DNA from: Kutzneria kofuensis
GTDB taxonomy: Bacteria; Actinomycetota; Actinomycetes; Mycobacteriales; Pseudonocardiaceae
Direction of reading: 5' to 3'
Length of the DNA: 64,000 bases
NCBI RefSeq assembly: GCF_014203355.1
Contig: NZ_JACHIR010000001.1
Coordinates: 2,234,038-2,298,037 of the forward strand
Within the stretch, counting starts at the first letter, position 1, and every line of letters starts with the position of its first letter. Under the pieces are notes generated by a model. The model made no database searches. It had not been told where the DNA came from and saw nothing but the letters and a program-made list of their open reading frames with translations. This document shows, piece by piece, positions 54,415 to 62,023 of the stretch. The position numbers were made by a program, and so were the translations under genes.

Positions 54415-55119
54415 TCAGCCCAGGAAGCCCCTGAGCAACGACGCGGTGCCCTCGATGTGCTCGGCCATAGCGCGACGGGCGGCCGGGGCGTCGCCGGCGA
54501 GAACGGCGTCCACGAGGACCGCGTGCTGCCGGTTCGAGTGCTCGATGTTCTTGGGCAGCAACGGGATTCCGTCGAGCAACTCGTTCAGGCGCATCCGCAC
54601 GTCGGCAACCGCGGCCGTCAGCGACGGCGATCCGCTGACCTCGGCGATCGCCAGGTGCAGCCGGGAGTCCTTGCGCCGGTACTCATCCAGTCCGGCGTTG
54701 TCGCATTCGGCCAGTCGGGCCCGCAAGTGTCCATGCTCATGTTCGGACAACTCGCGTGTGGCGGCGAACTCCGCCGCCCCAACCTCCAACACGGACCGCA
54801 GCGTCAGCGCGTCCTCAAGATCGTCCTTACGGGACACTTCGGTCGGCGTGACACGTGGTGGAGCCGCGCAGACGAAGGTCCCGCCGTACCGGCCACGGCG
54901 GGACTCCACGAATCCCGACTCCTGCAAGGCGTGCAGCGCCTCGCGCAGCGTCACCCGGCTGACGTTGAGGCGAGCCGCCAGGTCACGTTCGGCGGGCAGC
55001 CGCTCACCCGGCGGCACGACGCCCAGCTTGATCGCCTGGAGCAGTCGTTCCACCGTCTCCTCGAACGCGTTGCCCGTCCTGACCGGACGGAACAACGCGT
55101 CGCCCGCCGAATCGATCAA
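54415..55119 (-). CDS. FadR-subfamily GntR regulator
   Basis: A 234-residue regulator. No ATG or GTG fits; TTG 55117-55119 gives the usual family length. The winged helix is PGERLPAERDLAARLNVSRV and TLREALHALQESGFVESRRG. The FCD effector domain contains the metal-binding D-x-x-x-H in SRLHLAIAEVSGSP and later His residues in EHSNRQHAVLVDAVLAGDAP and MAEHIEG. It is the last gene of the gamma-glutamylation operon, 14 bases after the SDR stop, and probably regulates it in response to a carboxylate intermediate. Confidence 0.85.
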   Translation of the reverse strand: MIDSAGDALFRPVRTGNAFEETVERLLQAIKLGVVPPGERLPAERDLAARLNVSRVTLREALHALQESGFVESRRGRYGGTFVCAAPPRVTPTEVSRKDDLEDALTLRSVLEVGAAEFAATRELSEHEHGHLRARLAECDNAGLDEYRRKDSRLHLAIAEVSGSPSLTAAVADVRMRLNELLDGIPLLPKNIEHSNRQHAVLVDAVLAGDAPAARRAMAEHIEGTASLLRGFLG

Positions 55120-55133
55120 CGTCGGTCCACGAC

Positions 55134-55907
55134 CTATTCGGGCGTCACGTAGGCGCCGGAGATGCCGCCGTCCACCAGGAACTGTGATGCCGTGATGAAC
55201 GACGAGTCGTCGCTGGCCAGGAAGGCGACGGCACCGGCGATCTCCTCCGGCTCGGCGAACCGCCCGATCGGCACGTGCACGAGCCGGCGCGCGGCGCGCT
55301 CCGGGTCCTTGGCGAACAATTCCTTGAGCAGCGGCGTGTTCACCGGTCCCGGGCACAGCGCGTTCACCCGGACGCCCTGCCGCGCGAACTGGACGCCCAG
55401 CTCACGCGTCATCGCCAGCACGCCGCCCTTCGAGGCGGTGTAGGAGATCTGCGAGGTGGCGGCGCCCATCACCGCGACGAACGAGGCCGTGTTGATGATG
55501 GATCCCTTGCCCTGGGCCAACATGTGCGGCAACGCGTACTTGCAGCACAGGTATACCGAGGTCAGGTTGACGTGCTGGACCCGCTGCCACGCCTCGAACT
55601 CCGTGGTCAGGATGGAGTCGTCGTCGGGTGGCGAGATGCCGGCGTTGTTGAACGCGATGTCGAGCGAGCCGTAGCTGTCCACGGCCCGCTGGAACATCGC
55701 CTCGACCTGTCCGGCGTCGGTGACGTCGACGTGGACGAACAGACCACCGACCTCCTCGGCCGCCTTGGCGCCCGCGGTCTCGTCCACGTCGCCGATGACG
55801 ATCTTGGCGCCCTCGGATGCCAGCCGGCGCGCCGAGGCCAGTCCGATGCCGCTGCCGCCGCCGGTGATCACCGCTACCCGGCCGGCCAACCGTTCTGCCA
55901 CTGTCAC
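55134..55907 (-). CDS. Short-chain dehydrogenase/reductase
   Basis: A 257-residue classical SDR starting at GTG 55905-55907. The NAD site is AVITGGGSGIGLASARRLAS and the acidic DVDETAG suggests NAD+ preference. NNAG, GSIINTASFVAV and the catalytic Y-x-x-x-K in ISYTASKGGVLAM are intact. Its position between an aldehyde dehydrogenase and a FadR gene in a gamma-glutamylamide operon suggests oxidation of a gamma-glutamylated amino alcohol to the aldehyde. It overlaps the aldehyde dehydrogenase stop by four bases (GTGA). Confidence 0.9.
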   Translation of the reverse strand: MTVAERLAGRVAVITGGGSGIGLASARRLASEGAKIVIGDVDETAGAKAAEEVGGLFVHVDVTDAGQVEAMFQRAVDSYGSLDIAFNNAGISPPDDDSILTTEFEAWQRVQHVNLTSVYLCCKYALPHMLAQGKGSIINTASFVAVMGAATSQISYTASKGGVLAMTRELGVQFARQGVRVNALCPGPVNTPLLKELFAKDPERAARRLVHVPIGRFAEPEEIAGAVAFLASDDSSFITASQFLVDGGISGAYVTPE

Positions 55908-57268
55908 TCCTCAGTCGCGATGAACACGTTCTTGGTCTCGGTGAACGCGGCGACCGCGTCCGGACCGAGTTCCCGGCCGAGGCCGGACTGCTTGTACCCG
56001 CCGAACGGCGTCCAGTAGCGGACCGACGAGTGCGAGTTGACCGACAGGTTGCCGGCCTCGACGCCGCGGGCCACCCGCAGCGCGCGGCCGACGTCGCGGG
56101 TCCAGATGGAGCCGGACAGGCCGTACTCGGTGTCGTTGGCGATCCGCAGCGCGTCGGCCTCGTCGTCGAACGGCAGCACCACGACGACCGGCCCGAAGAT
56201 CTCCTCGACGACCGATCGGTCCTGTTCGGACGAAGGCGTGAGAACCGTTGGCGGGAACCAGAACCCAGCGCCGTCGGGGGCGCTGCCACGGAATGCGACC
56301 GGCGCGTCCTCGGGCACGTACGAGGCGACCTTGTCCCGATGCGCGGACGAGATGAGCGGGCCCATCTCCGATTCGGCGCTCCGCGGGTCGCCGACCTTGA
56401 CACCCTGCACGGCCGGCTCCAGCAGCGTCATGAACCGGTCGTAAACGCTGCGCTGCACCAGGATGCGCGATCGGGCGCAACAATCCTGGCCGGCGTTGTC
56501 GAAGACGCCGTAAGGGGCGGTCGCGGCCGCGCGCTCGATGTCGGCGTCGGCGAACACGATGTTCGCGCTCTTGCCCCCGAGCTCCAACGTCACCCGCTTC
56601 ACCTGGTCGGCACAGCCGGCCATGATCTGCTTGCCGACCACGGTCGATCCGGTGAACACGACCTTGCGTACCACAGGATGCGTCACGAATCGTTGTCCGA
56701 CGACGGAACCCTTGCCGGGCAGGACCTGGAAGACGTCTTCCGGAATACCGGCCTCACGGGCGAGCTCGGCGAGGCGGATCGCGGTGAGCGGCGTCAACTC
56801 GGCCGGCTTGAGGACAACCGTGTTGCCGGCGGCGAGTGCCGGGGCGAACCCCCAGGCGGCGATCGGCATCGGGAAGTTCCACGGCACGATCACGCCGATG
56901 ACGCCGAGCGGTTCGGAGAACGTGACGTCGACACCGCCGGCAACCGGGATCTGCCGACCGAACAGGCGTTCGGGCGCGGCCGCGTAGTACTCGACGACGT
57001 CGCGGGCGTTGCCCGCCTCCCAGCGCGCGTTGCCGATGGTGTGGCCGGAGTTGGTGACCTCGATCTGCGCCAGGTTGTCGAGATCGGCGTCGATTGCCGC
57101 GGCGAACCGGCGGAGCAGCCGGGCGCGATCGCCCGGCGCGACGGCCTTCCAGGCCGGCAGGGCGGCCTGGGCGCGGGCGATCGCCGCGTCGGTCTGTTCG
57201 AGCGTGGCCAGCTCGACGGCGCCGACCAGTTCCTCGGTCGCCGGATTGATCACATCGAAGGTGGTCAC
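55904..57268 (-). CDS. NAD-dependent aldehyde dehydrogenase (gamma-glutamylaldehyde type)
   Basis: A 454-residue aldehyde dehydrogenase starting at GTG 57266-57268 (VTTFDVINPATEELVGAVEL). Motifs are VIVPWNFPMPIAAWGFAPAL, FTGSTVVGKQIMAG, LELGGKSANIVFADADIERA (general base Glu) and NAGQDCCARSRILVQ (catalytic Cys, with a second Cys beside it). YWTPFGGYKQSGLGRELG ends the protein. By context it oxidises a gamma-glutamyl aldehyde to the acid, as PuuC does in polyamine breakdown. It overlaps the SDR gene downstream and the amidohydrolase gene upstream by four bases each. Confidence 0.9.
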   Translation of the reverse strand: MTTFDVINPATEELVGAVELATLEQTDAAIARAQAALPAWKAVAPGDRARLLRRFAAAIDADLDNLAQIEVTNSGHTIGNARWEAGNARDVVEYYAAAPERLFGRQIPVAGGVDVTFSEPLGVIGVIVPWNFPMPIAAWGFAPALAAGNTVVLKPAELTPLTAIRLAELAREAGIPEDVFQVLPGKGSVVGQRFVTHPVVRKVVFTGSTVVGKQIMAGCADQVKRVTLELGGKSANIVFADADIERAAATAPYGVFDNAGQDCCARSRILVQRSVYDRFMTLLEPAVQGVKVGDPRSAESEMGPLISSAHRDKVASYVPEDAPVAFRGSAPDGAGFWFPPTVLTPSSEQDRSVVEEIFGPVVVVLPFDDEADALRIANDTEYGLSGSIWTRDVGRALRVARGVEAGNLSVNSHSSVRYWTPFGGYKQSGLGRELGPDAVAAFTETKNVFIATEE

Positions 57269-57975
57269 TTCCCGTTCCCCGTTCTCGCCACCAAAGCCTT
57301 GAACAGCCGCACTTCCGCGTCCTGTTCGGGATGCCACTGCACGCCGAGCGCGAAGTCGGCGCCCGCCAGCTCGACGGCCTCCACGACGCCGTCGGCCGAG
57401 CGGGCCGTGACCGTCAGCCCGTCACCAAGCCGGTCGACGGCCTGATGGTGGGAGCAGGACACGCTCGCCGCGCCGCCGAGGATGTCGGCCACCGCGCTAC
57501 CAGGCACCATTTCCACCTCGGTGCGTCCGAACTGACCGATCACCGGACGGTGCGCCGCAGTGCCCGTGACGTCCGGCACGTGCTGGGTGAGCGTGCCGCC
57601 GAGCACGACATTGAGCACTTGCATGCCACGACACACGCCGATCAGCGGCAGGCCGGCCGCCAGGGCACTTTCGACCAGGGCGAAGTCGGTTTCGTCCCGA
57701 TCCGGCCGCACACCAAGGGTTTCCGGGTGCGCCGACTCGCCGTAGCGGGCCGGATCCACGTCTGCGCCGCCGGCGATCACCAGCCCGTCCAGAAAGGACA
57801 CATCACCGGAACCGAGTGGCGGCAACAAGACCGGATTGCCACCCGCTGCCGCAACCGTGTCGACGTAGGTGCGGGGCAGAACAACGGCATCCAGATCCCA
57901 GGGGCCGTAGCGGGCTCGTTCGATGTACGTTGTGATGCCGATGACCGGCCTGCGGTCAGAGCCGTTCGAAGCCAC
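57265..57975 (-). CDS. Gamma-glutamyl-GABA hydrolase-like amidotransferase (PuuD type)
   Basis: A 236-residue class I glutamine amidotransferase-like hydrolase starting at GTG 57973-57975. RRPVIGITTYIERARYGPWD is the family N-terminus. The nucleophile is in LPLIGVCRGMQVLNVVLGGT, and the His-Glu of the triad are in VQWHPEQD. It cleaves the gamma-glutamyl bond of the final acid, returning glutamate. It overlaps the synthetase gene upstream by 20 bases and the aldehyde dehydrogenase gene downstream by four. Confidence 0.9.
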   Translation of the reverse strand: MASNGSDRRPVIGITTYIERARYGPWDLDAVVLPRTYVDTVAAAGGNPVLLPPLGSGDVSFLDGLVIAGGADVDPARYGESAHPETLGVRPDRDETDFALVESALAAGLPLIGVCRGMQVLNVVLGGTLTQHVPDVTGTAAHRPVIGQFGRTEVEMVPGSAVADILGGAASVSCSHHQAVDRLGDGLTVTARSADGVVEAVELAGADFALGVQWHPEQDAEVRLFKALVARTGNGK

Positions 57976-59302
57976 GGAAACGCTCCCAGTCGGTGACGGC
58001 GGAGTCGAACGCGGCCAGCTCCACGCGGGCCGCGTTGCAGTAGTGATCGACGACGTCCTCGCCGAACGCCTCGCGGGCGACTGCACTGGCCGCGAACAGG
58101 TCCCTGGCCTCACGCAACGATGTTGGCACCGTCGGCTTGTCCGAGGCGTAGGCGTTGCCGGACAGTTCGGGCTCCAGCGTCATCCCGTTCTCGATGCCGT
58201 GCAGTCCTGCCGCGATCAGCGCGGCGACCGCGAGATACGGGTTCACATCGCCGCCCGGAACGCGGTTCTCGATACGCAGGCCCGCTCCGTGGCCGACCAG
58301 ACGCAACGCGCAGGTTCGGTTGTCGCTCCCCCAGGCGACGGCCGTCGGCGCGAAGCTGCCAGGCTGGAACCGCTTGTAGGAGTTGATGTTCGGTGCGAAC
58401 AGCAGCGTCAGCTCACGCAGGCAGGCCAACTGTCCGGCGATGAACTGCTGGGCGGTCGCGGACATGCCGTGCGGGCCGTCGCCGACGAACGTGAGGTCAC
58501 CGTCCGTGCCGCGAAGGCTGATGTGGATGTGACAGGAGTTGCCCTCGCGCTCGTTGTACTTCGCCATGAACGTGAGGCTGCGCCCCTCCTGGGCGGCGAT
58601 CTCCTTCGCGCCGGTCTTGTAGATCGCGTGGTTGTCGCAGGTCGGCAGCGCCTCGTCGTAGCGGAAGACGATCTCGTGCTGGCCGAAGTTGCACTCCCCC
58701 TTGGCCGACTCGACCATCAGGCCCGCGCCGCTCATCTCGTTGCGGATGCGACGCAGAAGCGGCTCGATACGGGAGGTTCCGAGCAACGAGTAGTCCACAT
58801 TGTACTGATTCGCCGGCCGCAGATCGCGGTAGCCGAGGTCGTGCGCCTGCTCGTAGCTGTCGTCGAAGACGATGAACTCCAGCTCCGTACCGACAAACGC
58901 GGCGAGGCCGCGGTCGGCAAGCCTGTCCAACTGGCGGCGCAGGATCTGGCGCGGGGAGACGGTGACCGGGCTGCGGTCCTCCCACTCCACGTCGCACAGC
59001 ACCATCGCGGTTCCCGGCAGCCACGGCGTAAGCCGTAACGTGCTCAGGTCCGGGCGCATCACGAAGTCGCCGTAGCCGCGTTCCCACGAGGACATCCGGT
59101 AACCACCGACGGTGTTCATCTCGACGTCGACCGCGAGCAGGTAGTTGCAACCCTCGGTGGCGTGTTCCAGCACCACGTCCAGGAAGTAGCGGGCCGAGCA
59201 GCGTTTGCCCTGCAGGCGGCCCTGCATGTCCACGATGGCCACCAGGACGGTGTCGACCGTGCCGGCCTCGACCATCTCGCGCAGTGCGTCGACGGTGATC
59301 AC
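57956..59302 (-). CDS. Glutamine synthetase-like gamma-glutamylamide synthetase
   Basis: A 448-residue type I GS-family protein starting at GTG 59300-59302 (VITVDALREMVEAGTVDTVL). Motifs are FVGTELEFIVFDDSYEQAHD (metal Glu residues), ESAKGECNFGQHEIVFRYDE, GNSCHIHISLRGTDGD, NSYKRFQPGSFAPTAVAWG, and NRTCALRLVG with RIENRVPGGDVNPYLAVAAL. The adenylylation-site Tyr segment of true GlnA is absent, and the order of downstream genes is catabolic. It therefore probably ligates glutamate to an amine, like GlnA3 (polyamines), GlnA4 (ethanolamine), PuuA or IpuC. The gene is first in its operon and diverges from aroF. Confidence 0.9.
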   Translation of the reverse strand: MITVDALREMVEAGTVDTVLVAIVDMQGRLQGKRCSARYFLDVVLEHATEGCNYLLAVDVEMNTVGGYRMSSWERGYGDFVMRPDLSTLRLTPWLPGTAMVLCDVEWEDRSPVTVSPRQILRRQLDRLADRGLAAFVGTELEFIVFDDSYEQAHDLGYRDLRPANQYNVDYSLLGTSRIEPLLRRIRNEMSGAGLMVESAKGECNFGQHEIVFRYDEALPTCDNHAIYKTGAKEIAAQEGRSLTFMAKYNEREGNSCHIHISLRGTDGDLTFVGDGPHGMSATAQQFIAGQLACLRELTLLFAPNINSYKRFQPGSFAPTAVAWGSDNRTCALRLVGHGAGLRIENRVPGGDVNPYLAVAALIAAGLHGIENGMTLEPELSGNAYASDKPTVPTSLREARDLFAASAVAREAFGEDVVDHYCNAARVELAAFDSAVTDWERFRGFERL

Positions 59303-59328
59303 AGGGACCGCCCTTCCTCGCCCGGCTC

Positions 59329-59352
59329 CAATGGACTGATCCTGACCCATTG
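59329..59352. promoter_or_regulatory. Inverted repeat between the GS-like and aroF units
   Basis: CAATGG (59329-59334) and CCATTG (59347-59352) form a perfect inverted repeat with a 12-base spacer. It lies 27 bases upstream of the GS-like start and overlaps the likely aroF -35. It may be the FadR-type operator of the catabolic operon. Confidence 0.35.
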
Positions 59353-59386
59353 CACGGGTGCGGTCAACATGCGCTAGGGTGGTTGC

Positions 59387-59510
59387 GTGGTGCGCTGCTA
59401 TCCGTGGTTTAGCGAGCCGGCCCTGGGTGGGCCCGGCGGCGACCACGCGCGCTGACCACGGAGCACCCAGAGCCGGCAAGGCAGAGGCGAATCGCCTCTG
59501 CCTTTTGTTT
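59387..59510 (+). promoter_or_regulatory. Aromatic-codon leader peptide and attenuator of aroF
   Basis: A 22-codon frame starts at GTG 59387 and stops at TGA 59453-59455. It begins VVRCYPWF, placing Tyr, Trp and Phe codons within five positions. A candidate promoter (TTGCAC 59350-59355, TAGGGT 59375-59380) ends six bases before the GTG, so the leader is probably leaderless. CCGTGGT (59402-59408) can pair with ACCACGG (59455-59461). GCCGGCCCTGGGTG (59418-59431 region) can pair with CACCCAG and GCCGGC at 59464-59477, the antiterminator. The terminator AAGGCAGAGGCG/CGCCTCTGCCTT (59478-59504) is followed by TTGTTTT. Scarcity of charged aromatic tRNAs would stall the ribosome and favour antitermination. 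Confidence 0.8.
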
Positions 59511-59515
59511 TGCCC
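59478..59515 (+). terminator. Intrinsic attenuator terminator upstream of aroF
   Basis: A perfect 12-bp stem (59478-59489 with 59493-59504) has a three-base AAT loop and is followed by TTGTTTTG. It is one of the strongest terminator shapes in the window, and it lies in front of aroF rather than behind a gene. Confidence 0.9.
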
Positions 59516-59569
59516 CAGACACCAGGGCAGGCCGGCGGATCTCCGGCGGCCTGCTGGAGAGGAAACGCG

Positions 59570-60673
59570 ATGTCCACCCATAACCAGCGCATCGTCAGCT
59601 CGCGGCCGATGGTCTCGCCCGCGCTGCTGCGGGACGAGGCCCCGCTCACCGACGCCGCCGAAGCCGTCGTCGTGCAGAGCCGGACCGCCGTCACCAACGT
59701 GCTCAACGGCGACGACGACCGGTTGCTCGTCGTCGTGGGACCGTGCTCCGTGCACGATCCCGTGGCCGGCCTCGACTACGCGCGGAGGCTGGCCGGACTG
59801 ACCGCCGAGCTGTCCGACGACCTGTGCGTCGTGATGCGGGTGTACTTCGAGAAGCCGCGCACCACGCTCGGATGGAAGGGCCTGATCAACGACCCGCGGC
59901 TGGACGGCTCGTTCGACGTCAACCACGGGCTGCGCATCGCCCGCCAGCTGCTGCTGGACATTCTCGCGCTGGGGCTGCCGGTGGGCTGCGAGTTCCTGGA
60001 TCCGATCACGCCGCAGTACATCGCCGACACCGTGACCTGGGGATCCATCGGCGCGCGGACCGCGCAGAGCCAGGTGCACCGGCAGCTGTGCAGCGGCCTG
60101 TCGATGCCGATCGGGATCAAGAACTCCACGGAGGGTGACGTGCAGGCGGCCGTCGACGCCGTGAAGGCCGCCGCGTCCAGCCACGTGTTCCCCGGCATCA
60201 CCGACGACGGCCTGGCCGCGATCTTCTCCACCGCCGGCAACCCGGATTGCCACGTCATCCTGCGTGGCAGCAGCGCCGGGCCGAACTACGACCGGGCCAG
60301 CGTCGAGCACACCGTCGACCGGCTGGCGAAGTCCGGACTGCCTGAGCGGGTGATCGTCGACGCCAGCCACGGCAACAGCGGCAAGGACCACCTGCGCCAG
60401 CCGCTGGTAGCTGCCGACATCGCGACCCGGGTCGCCGGCGGCGAGACCGACGTGGTCGGCATCATGCTGGAGAGCTTCCTCGAGCCCGGGCGGCAGGAAC
60501 TGGTGCTGGGCCACGCCGAGGACCTGGCCTACGGGCAGAGTGTGACCGATGCGTGCATGGGCTGGGATGTGACCGAGTCCGTGCTGCGCTCCCTCGCCGA
60601 CGCTGTCAGCCAGCGAAGGGCTTCGCGGTCGGTCGGGGCTGTTTCGTCGACTTCCTCGATCGCGACGGCCTAG
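59570..60673 (+). CDS. aroF: Type I DAHP synthase (shikimate pathway entry)
   Basis: A 367-residue 3-deoxy-7-phosphoheptulonate synthase starting at ATG 59570 after GGAGAGGAAA. Motifs are LLVVVGPCSVHDP, MRVYFEKPRTTLGWKGL, VGCEFLDPITPQY, SWGSIGAR-type WGSIGARTAQSQVHRQL, MPIGIKNSTEGD, and VIVDASHGNSGKDH. It condenses PEP and erythrose-4-phosphate. It is expressed through a Tyr/Trp/Phe leader attenuator. The core ends near LRSLADAV. The last 20 or so residues (RRASRSVGAVSSTSSIATA) run into the repeat array that follows, so the natural stop has apparently shifted. Confidence 0.93.
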   Translation: MSTHNQRIVSSRPMVSPALLRDEAPLTDAAEAVVVQSRTAVTNVLNGDDDRLLVVVGPCSVHDPVAGLDYARRLAGLTAELSDDLCVVMRVYFEKPRTTLGWKGLINDPRLDGSFDVNHGLRIARQLLLDILALGLPVGCEFLDPITPQYIADTVTWGSIGARTAQSQVHRQLCSGLSMPIGIKNSTEGDVQAAVDAVKAAASSHVFPGITDDGLAAIFSTAGNPDCHVILRGSSAGPNYDRASVEHTVDRLAKSGLPERVIVDASHGNSGKDHLRQPLVAADIATRVAGGETDVVGIMLESFLEPGRQELVLGHAEDLAYGQSVTDACMGWDVTESVLRSLADAVSQRRASRSVGAVSSTSSIATA

Positions 60674-61021
60674 CGGTTCGTCGCCGCAGTCGTCGACTTC
60701 GGCGGTCGAGGGGTCCGTCGCCGCAAAGCTCGATGTCGGCGGCCGAGGGCTCTGTCACCGCAAAGCTCAACGTCGGCGATCGAGCGGTCCGCCGCTGCAA
60801 GGCTCGAGTGCGACGACCTAGCCGTCCGCCGGTGCAGAAGTGGATTGCGACGGCCAAGCAGCTCGCCGTCGAAGAGCTGGACTTCGACGGTTGGCAGTTG
60901 GTCGTCGAAAAGCTCGACTTCGACGGCCCGCCGGTTCGTCGCGAAGCTGGACTGCGTCGGTGCGGCGGGCCGTCGGCGAAAAGGTCAACTTCGGCGAACT
61001 GGCGGCCGGTCGCCCGGATTG
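60647..61021. repeat. 37-nt degenerate tandem array downstream of aroF
   Basis: About ten head-to-tail copies of a 37-base unit. A first, longer and looser copy begins at 60647. Clear copies start at 60693, 60730, 60767, 60804, 60841, 60878, 60914, 60948 and 60985, at spacings of 37, 37, 37, 37, 37, 36, 34 and 37. Each begins like TCGACTTCGGCGGTCGAG and ends like GTCGCCGCAAAGC. Divergence between copies is high, up to about 40 percent. The period is not a multiple of three, so a protein repeat is not the cause. No spacers separate the copies, so it is not CRISPR. No gene lies between the aroF stop and 61139. Confidence 0.75.
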
Positions 61022-61115
61022 CCGGCCGCGGCGATCTCGCGGGTCGTCGTCACGAACGATCGCTGCGACACCTTCGACCTGCGTAAAGCTTGCCGAACGT
61101 TGATGGGTTGACGAG

Positions 61116-61155
61116 AGTGGTCAACAGTTGATTGGCCTATCAACTGTTGACCACT
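61116..61155. terminator. Perfect 17-bp inverted repeat over the GNAT stop codon
   Basis: AGTGGTCAACAGTTGAT (61116-61132) and its exact reverse complement (61139-61155) flank a six-base loop. The GNAT stop codon lies inside the right arm. No T-run follows on either strand, so it may be a terminator of unusual type, a protein-binding site or an insertion-related palindrome. Confidence 0.6.
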
Positions 61156-61625
61156 GTGGACCCGGGTTGACCCAGTTGACGAGCCATGAGCAGGGCGGGC
61201 TGACCCCAGCCGACGAGGTCGACTTCGCGGACGGCTCGGAAGCCGACGGAACGGTAGAAGCGGCGGGTTCCGGAGTAGTTGTCGTCGGGCTGTTCCGCGA
61301 CCGAAGGGCCGAGGGTGAGCACGGTGAGCAGGGTGTGGTTTTCGGTGGTCAGCACGTCAACGGCAATAGAGATGAGCGCCTTGCCCAGGCCGTGGTGGCG
61401 GTGTTCGGGCTGGACGGCCATCCAGGAGATCTCGGGGTTGATGGGGTCCTCGACGGTGAGGAAGCCGGCAACGACGCCGTCGACCTCGGCGACCCAGCCG
61501 CGTTGCGTGCGCACGGCCTCGGCGCAGGCTGCGACACCGGCCTCGACGCCGAAGAAGTAGGGCAACGCGGCGATGATCTCGTCACAGCGGACTGCGTCTT
61601 CGGCAAGCAGGCTTCGGATCGGCAC
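61140..61625 (-). CDS. GNAT-family N-acetyltransferase
   Basis: A 161-residue acetyltransferase starting at GTG 61623-61625 (VPIRSLLAEDAVRCDEIIAA). The acetyl-CoA site is ISWMAVQPEHRHHGLGKALI (R/Q-x-x-G-x-G/A variant). GTRRFYRSVGFRAVREVDL is the typical final strand. The substrate is unknown. It diverges from a cupin gene about 50 bases away. Its stop codon lies in a perfect inverted repeat. Confidence 0.87.
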   Translation of the reverse strand: MPIRSLLAEDAVRCDEIIAALPYFFGVEAGVAACAEAVRTQRGWVAEVDGVVAGFLTVEDPINPEISWMAVQPEHRHHGLGKALISIAVDVLTTENHTLLTVLTLGPSVAEQPDDNYSGTRRFYRSVGFRAVREVDLVGWGQPALLMARQLGQPGSTVVNS

Positions 61626-61678
61626 GGGTGGCAGCCTGGCCACACGCCGTGGACGTGGCAACCGATTGGGAGGTCGTG

Positions 61679-62023
61679 GTGAAGGACGAGCTGGAGTTCT
61701 TCGACGTCGAGGCCGTGCCGTGGCGGCCCGATCCGGCTGCGGCGGGTGTCAGCGAGCGGGTGCTCAGCCGGGAGGCCGACGGCGCGGTTGGGACGCGTAT
61801 CGCTAGATGGGCGCCGGGCACGGAGACGTCCGGTGTGATCCGGCACGACTACTTCGAGGAGGTTCTGCTGCTCGAGGGATCACTGCACGATCTCACGTTG
61901 GACCAGACGTTCCGTGCCGGGCACTTCGCCTCGCGCCGACCGGGAATGCCGCACGGTCCGTACCGGACGGTGGACGGCTGCACGATGTTGGAGATCAGGC
62001 ACCGGCTAGCTGACGCATCTTGA
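61679..62023 (+). CDS. Small cupin-domain protein
   Basis: A 114-residue protein starting at GTG 61679, five bases after GGGAGG. The single cupin barrel has GTRIARWAPGTETSG, HDYFEEVLLLEGSLHD and GHFASRRPGMPHGPYRT, with His/Glu residues placed to bind a metal. It resembles the ChrR-like anti-sigma cupins and small storage-type cupins. The function is unknown. Its 3' end overlaps the convergent TPR gene by 29 bases. Confidence 0.8.
   Translation: MKDELEFFDVEAVPWRPDPAAAGVSERVLSREADGAVGTRIARWAPGTETSGVIRHDYFEEVLLLEGSLHDLTLDQTFRAGHFASRRPGMPHGPYRTVDGCTMLEIRHRLADAS

Noticed and set aside
57956-60514. An N-terminal extension of the GS-like protein to 852 codons
   Set aside because: The extension is antisense to aroF and its attenuator. 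GTG 59302 gives the normal GS N-terminus.
60647-61021. CRISPR array
   Set aside because: Copies are contiguous, diverged and spacer-free, and no cas genes are present.
60553-61103. Small proteins encoded across the 37-nt array
   Set aside because: Open frames exist in several phases, but the 37-base period shifts frame each copy and no product resembles a protein family.
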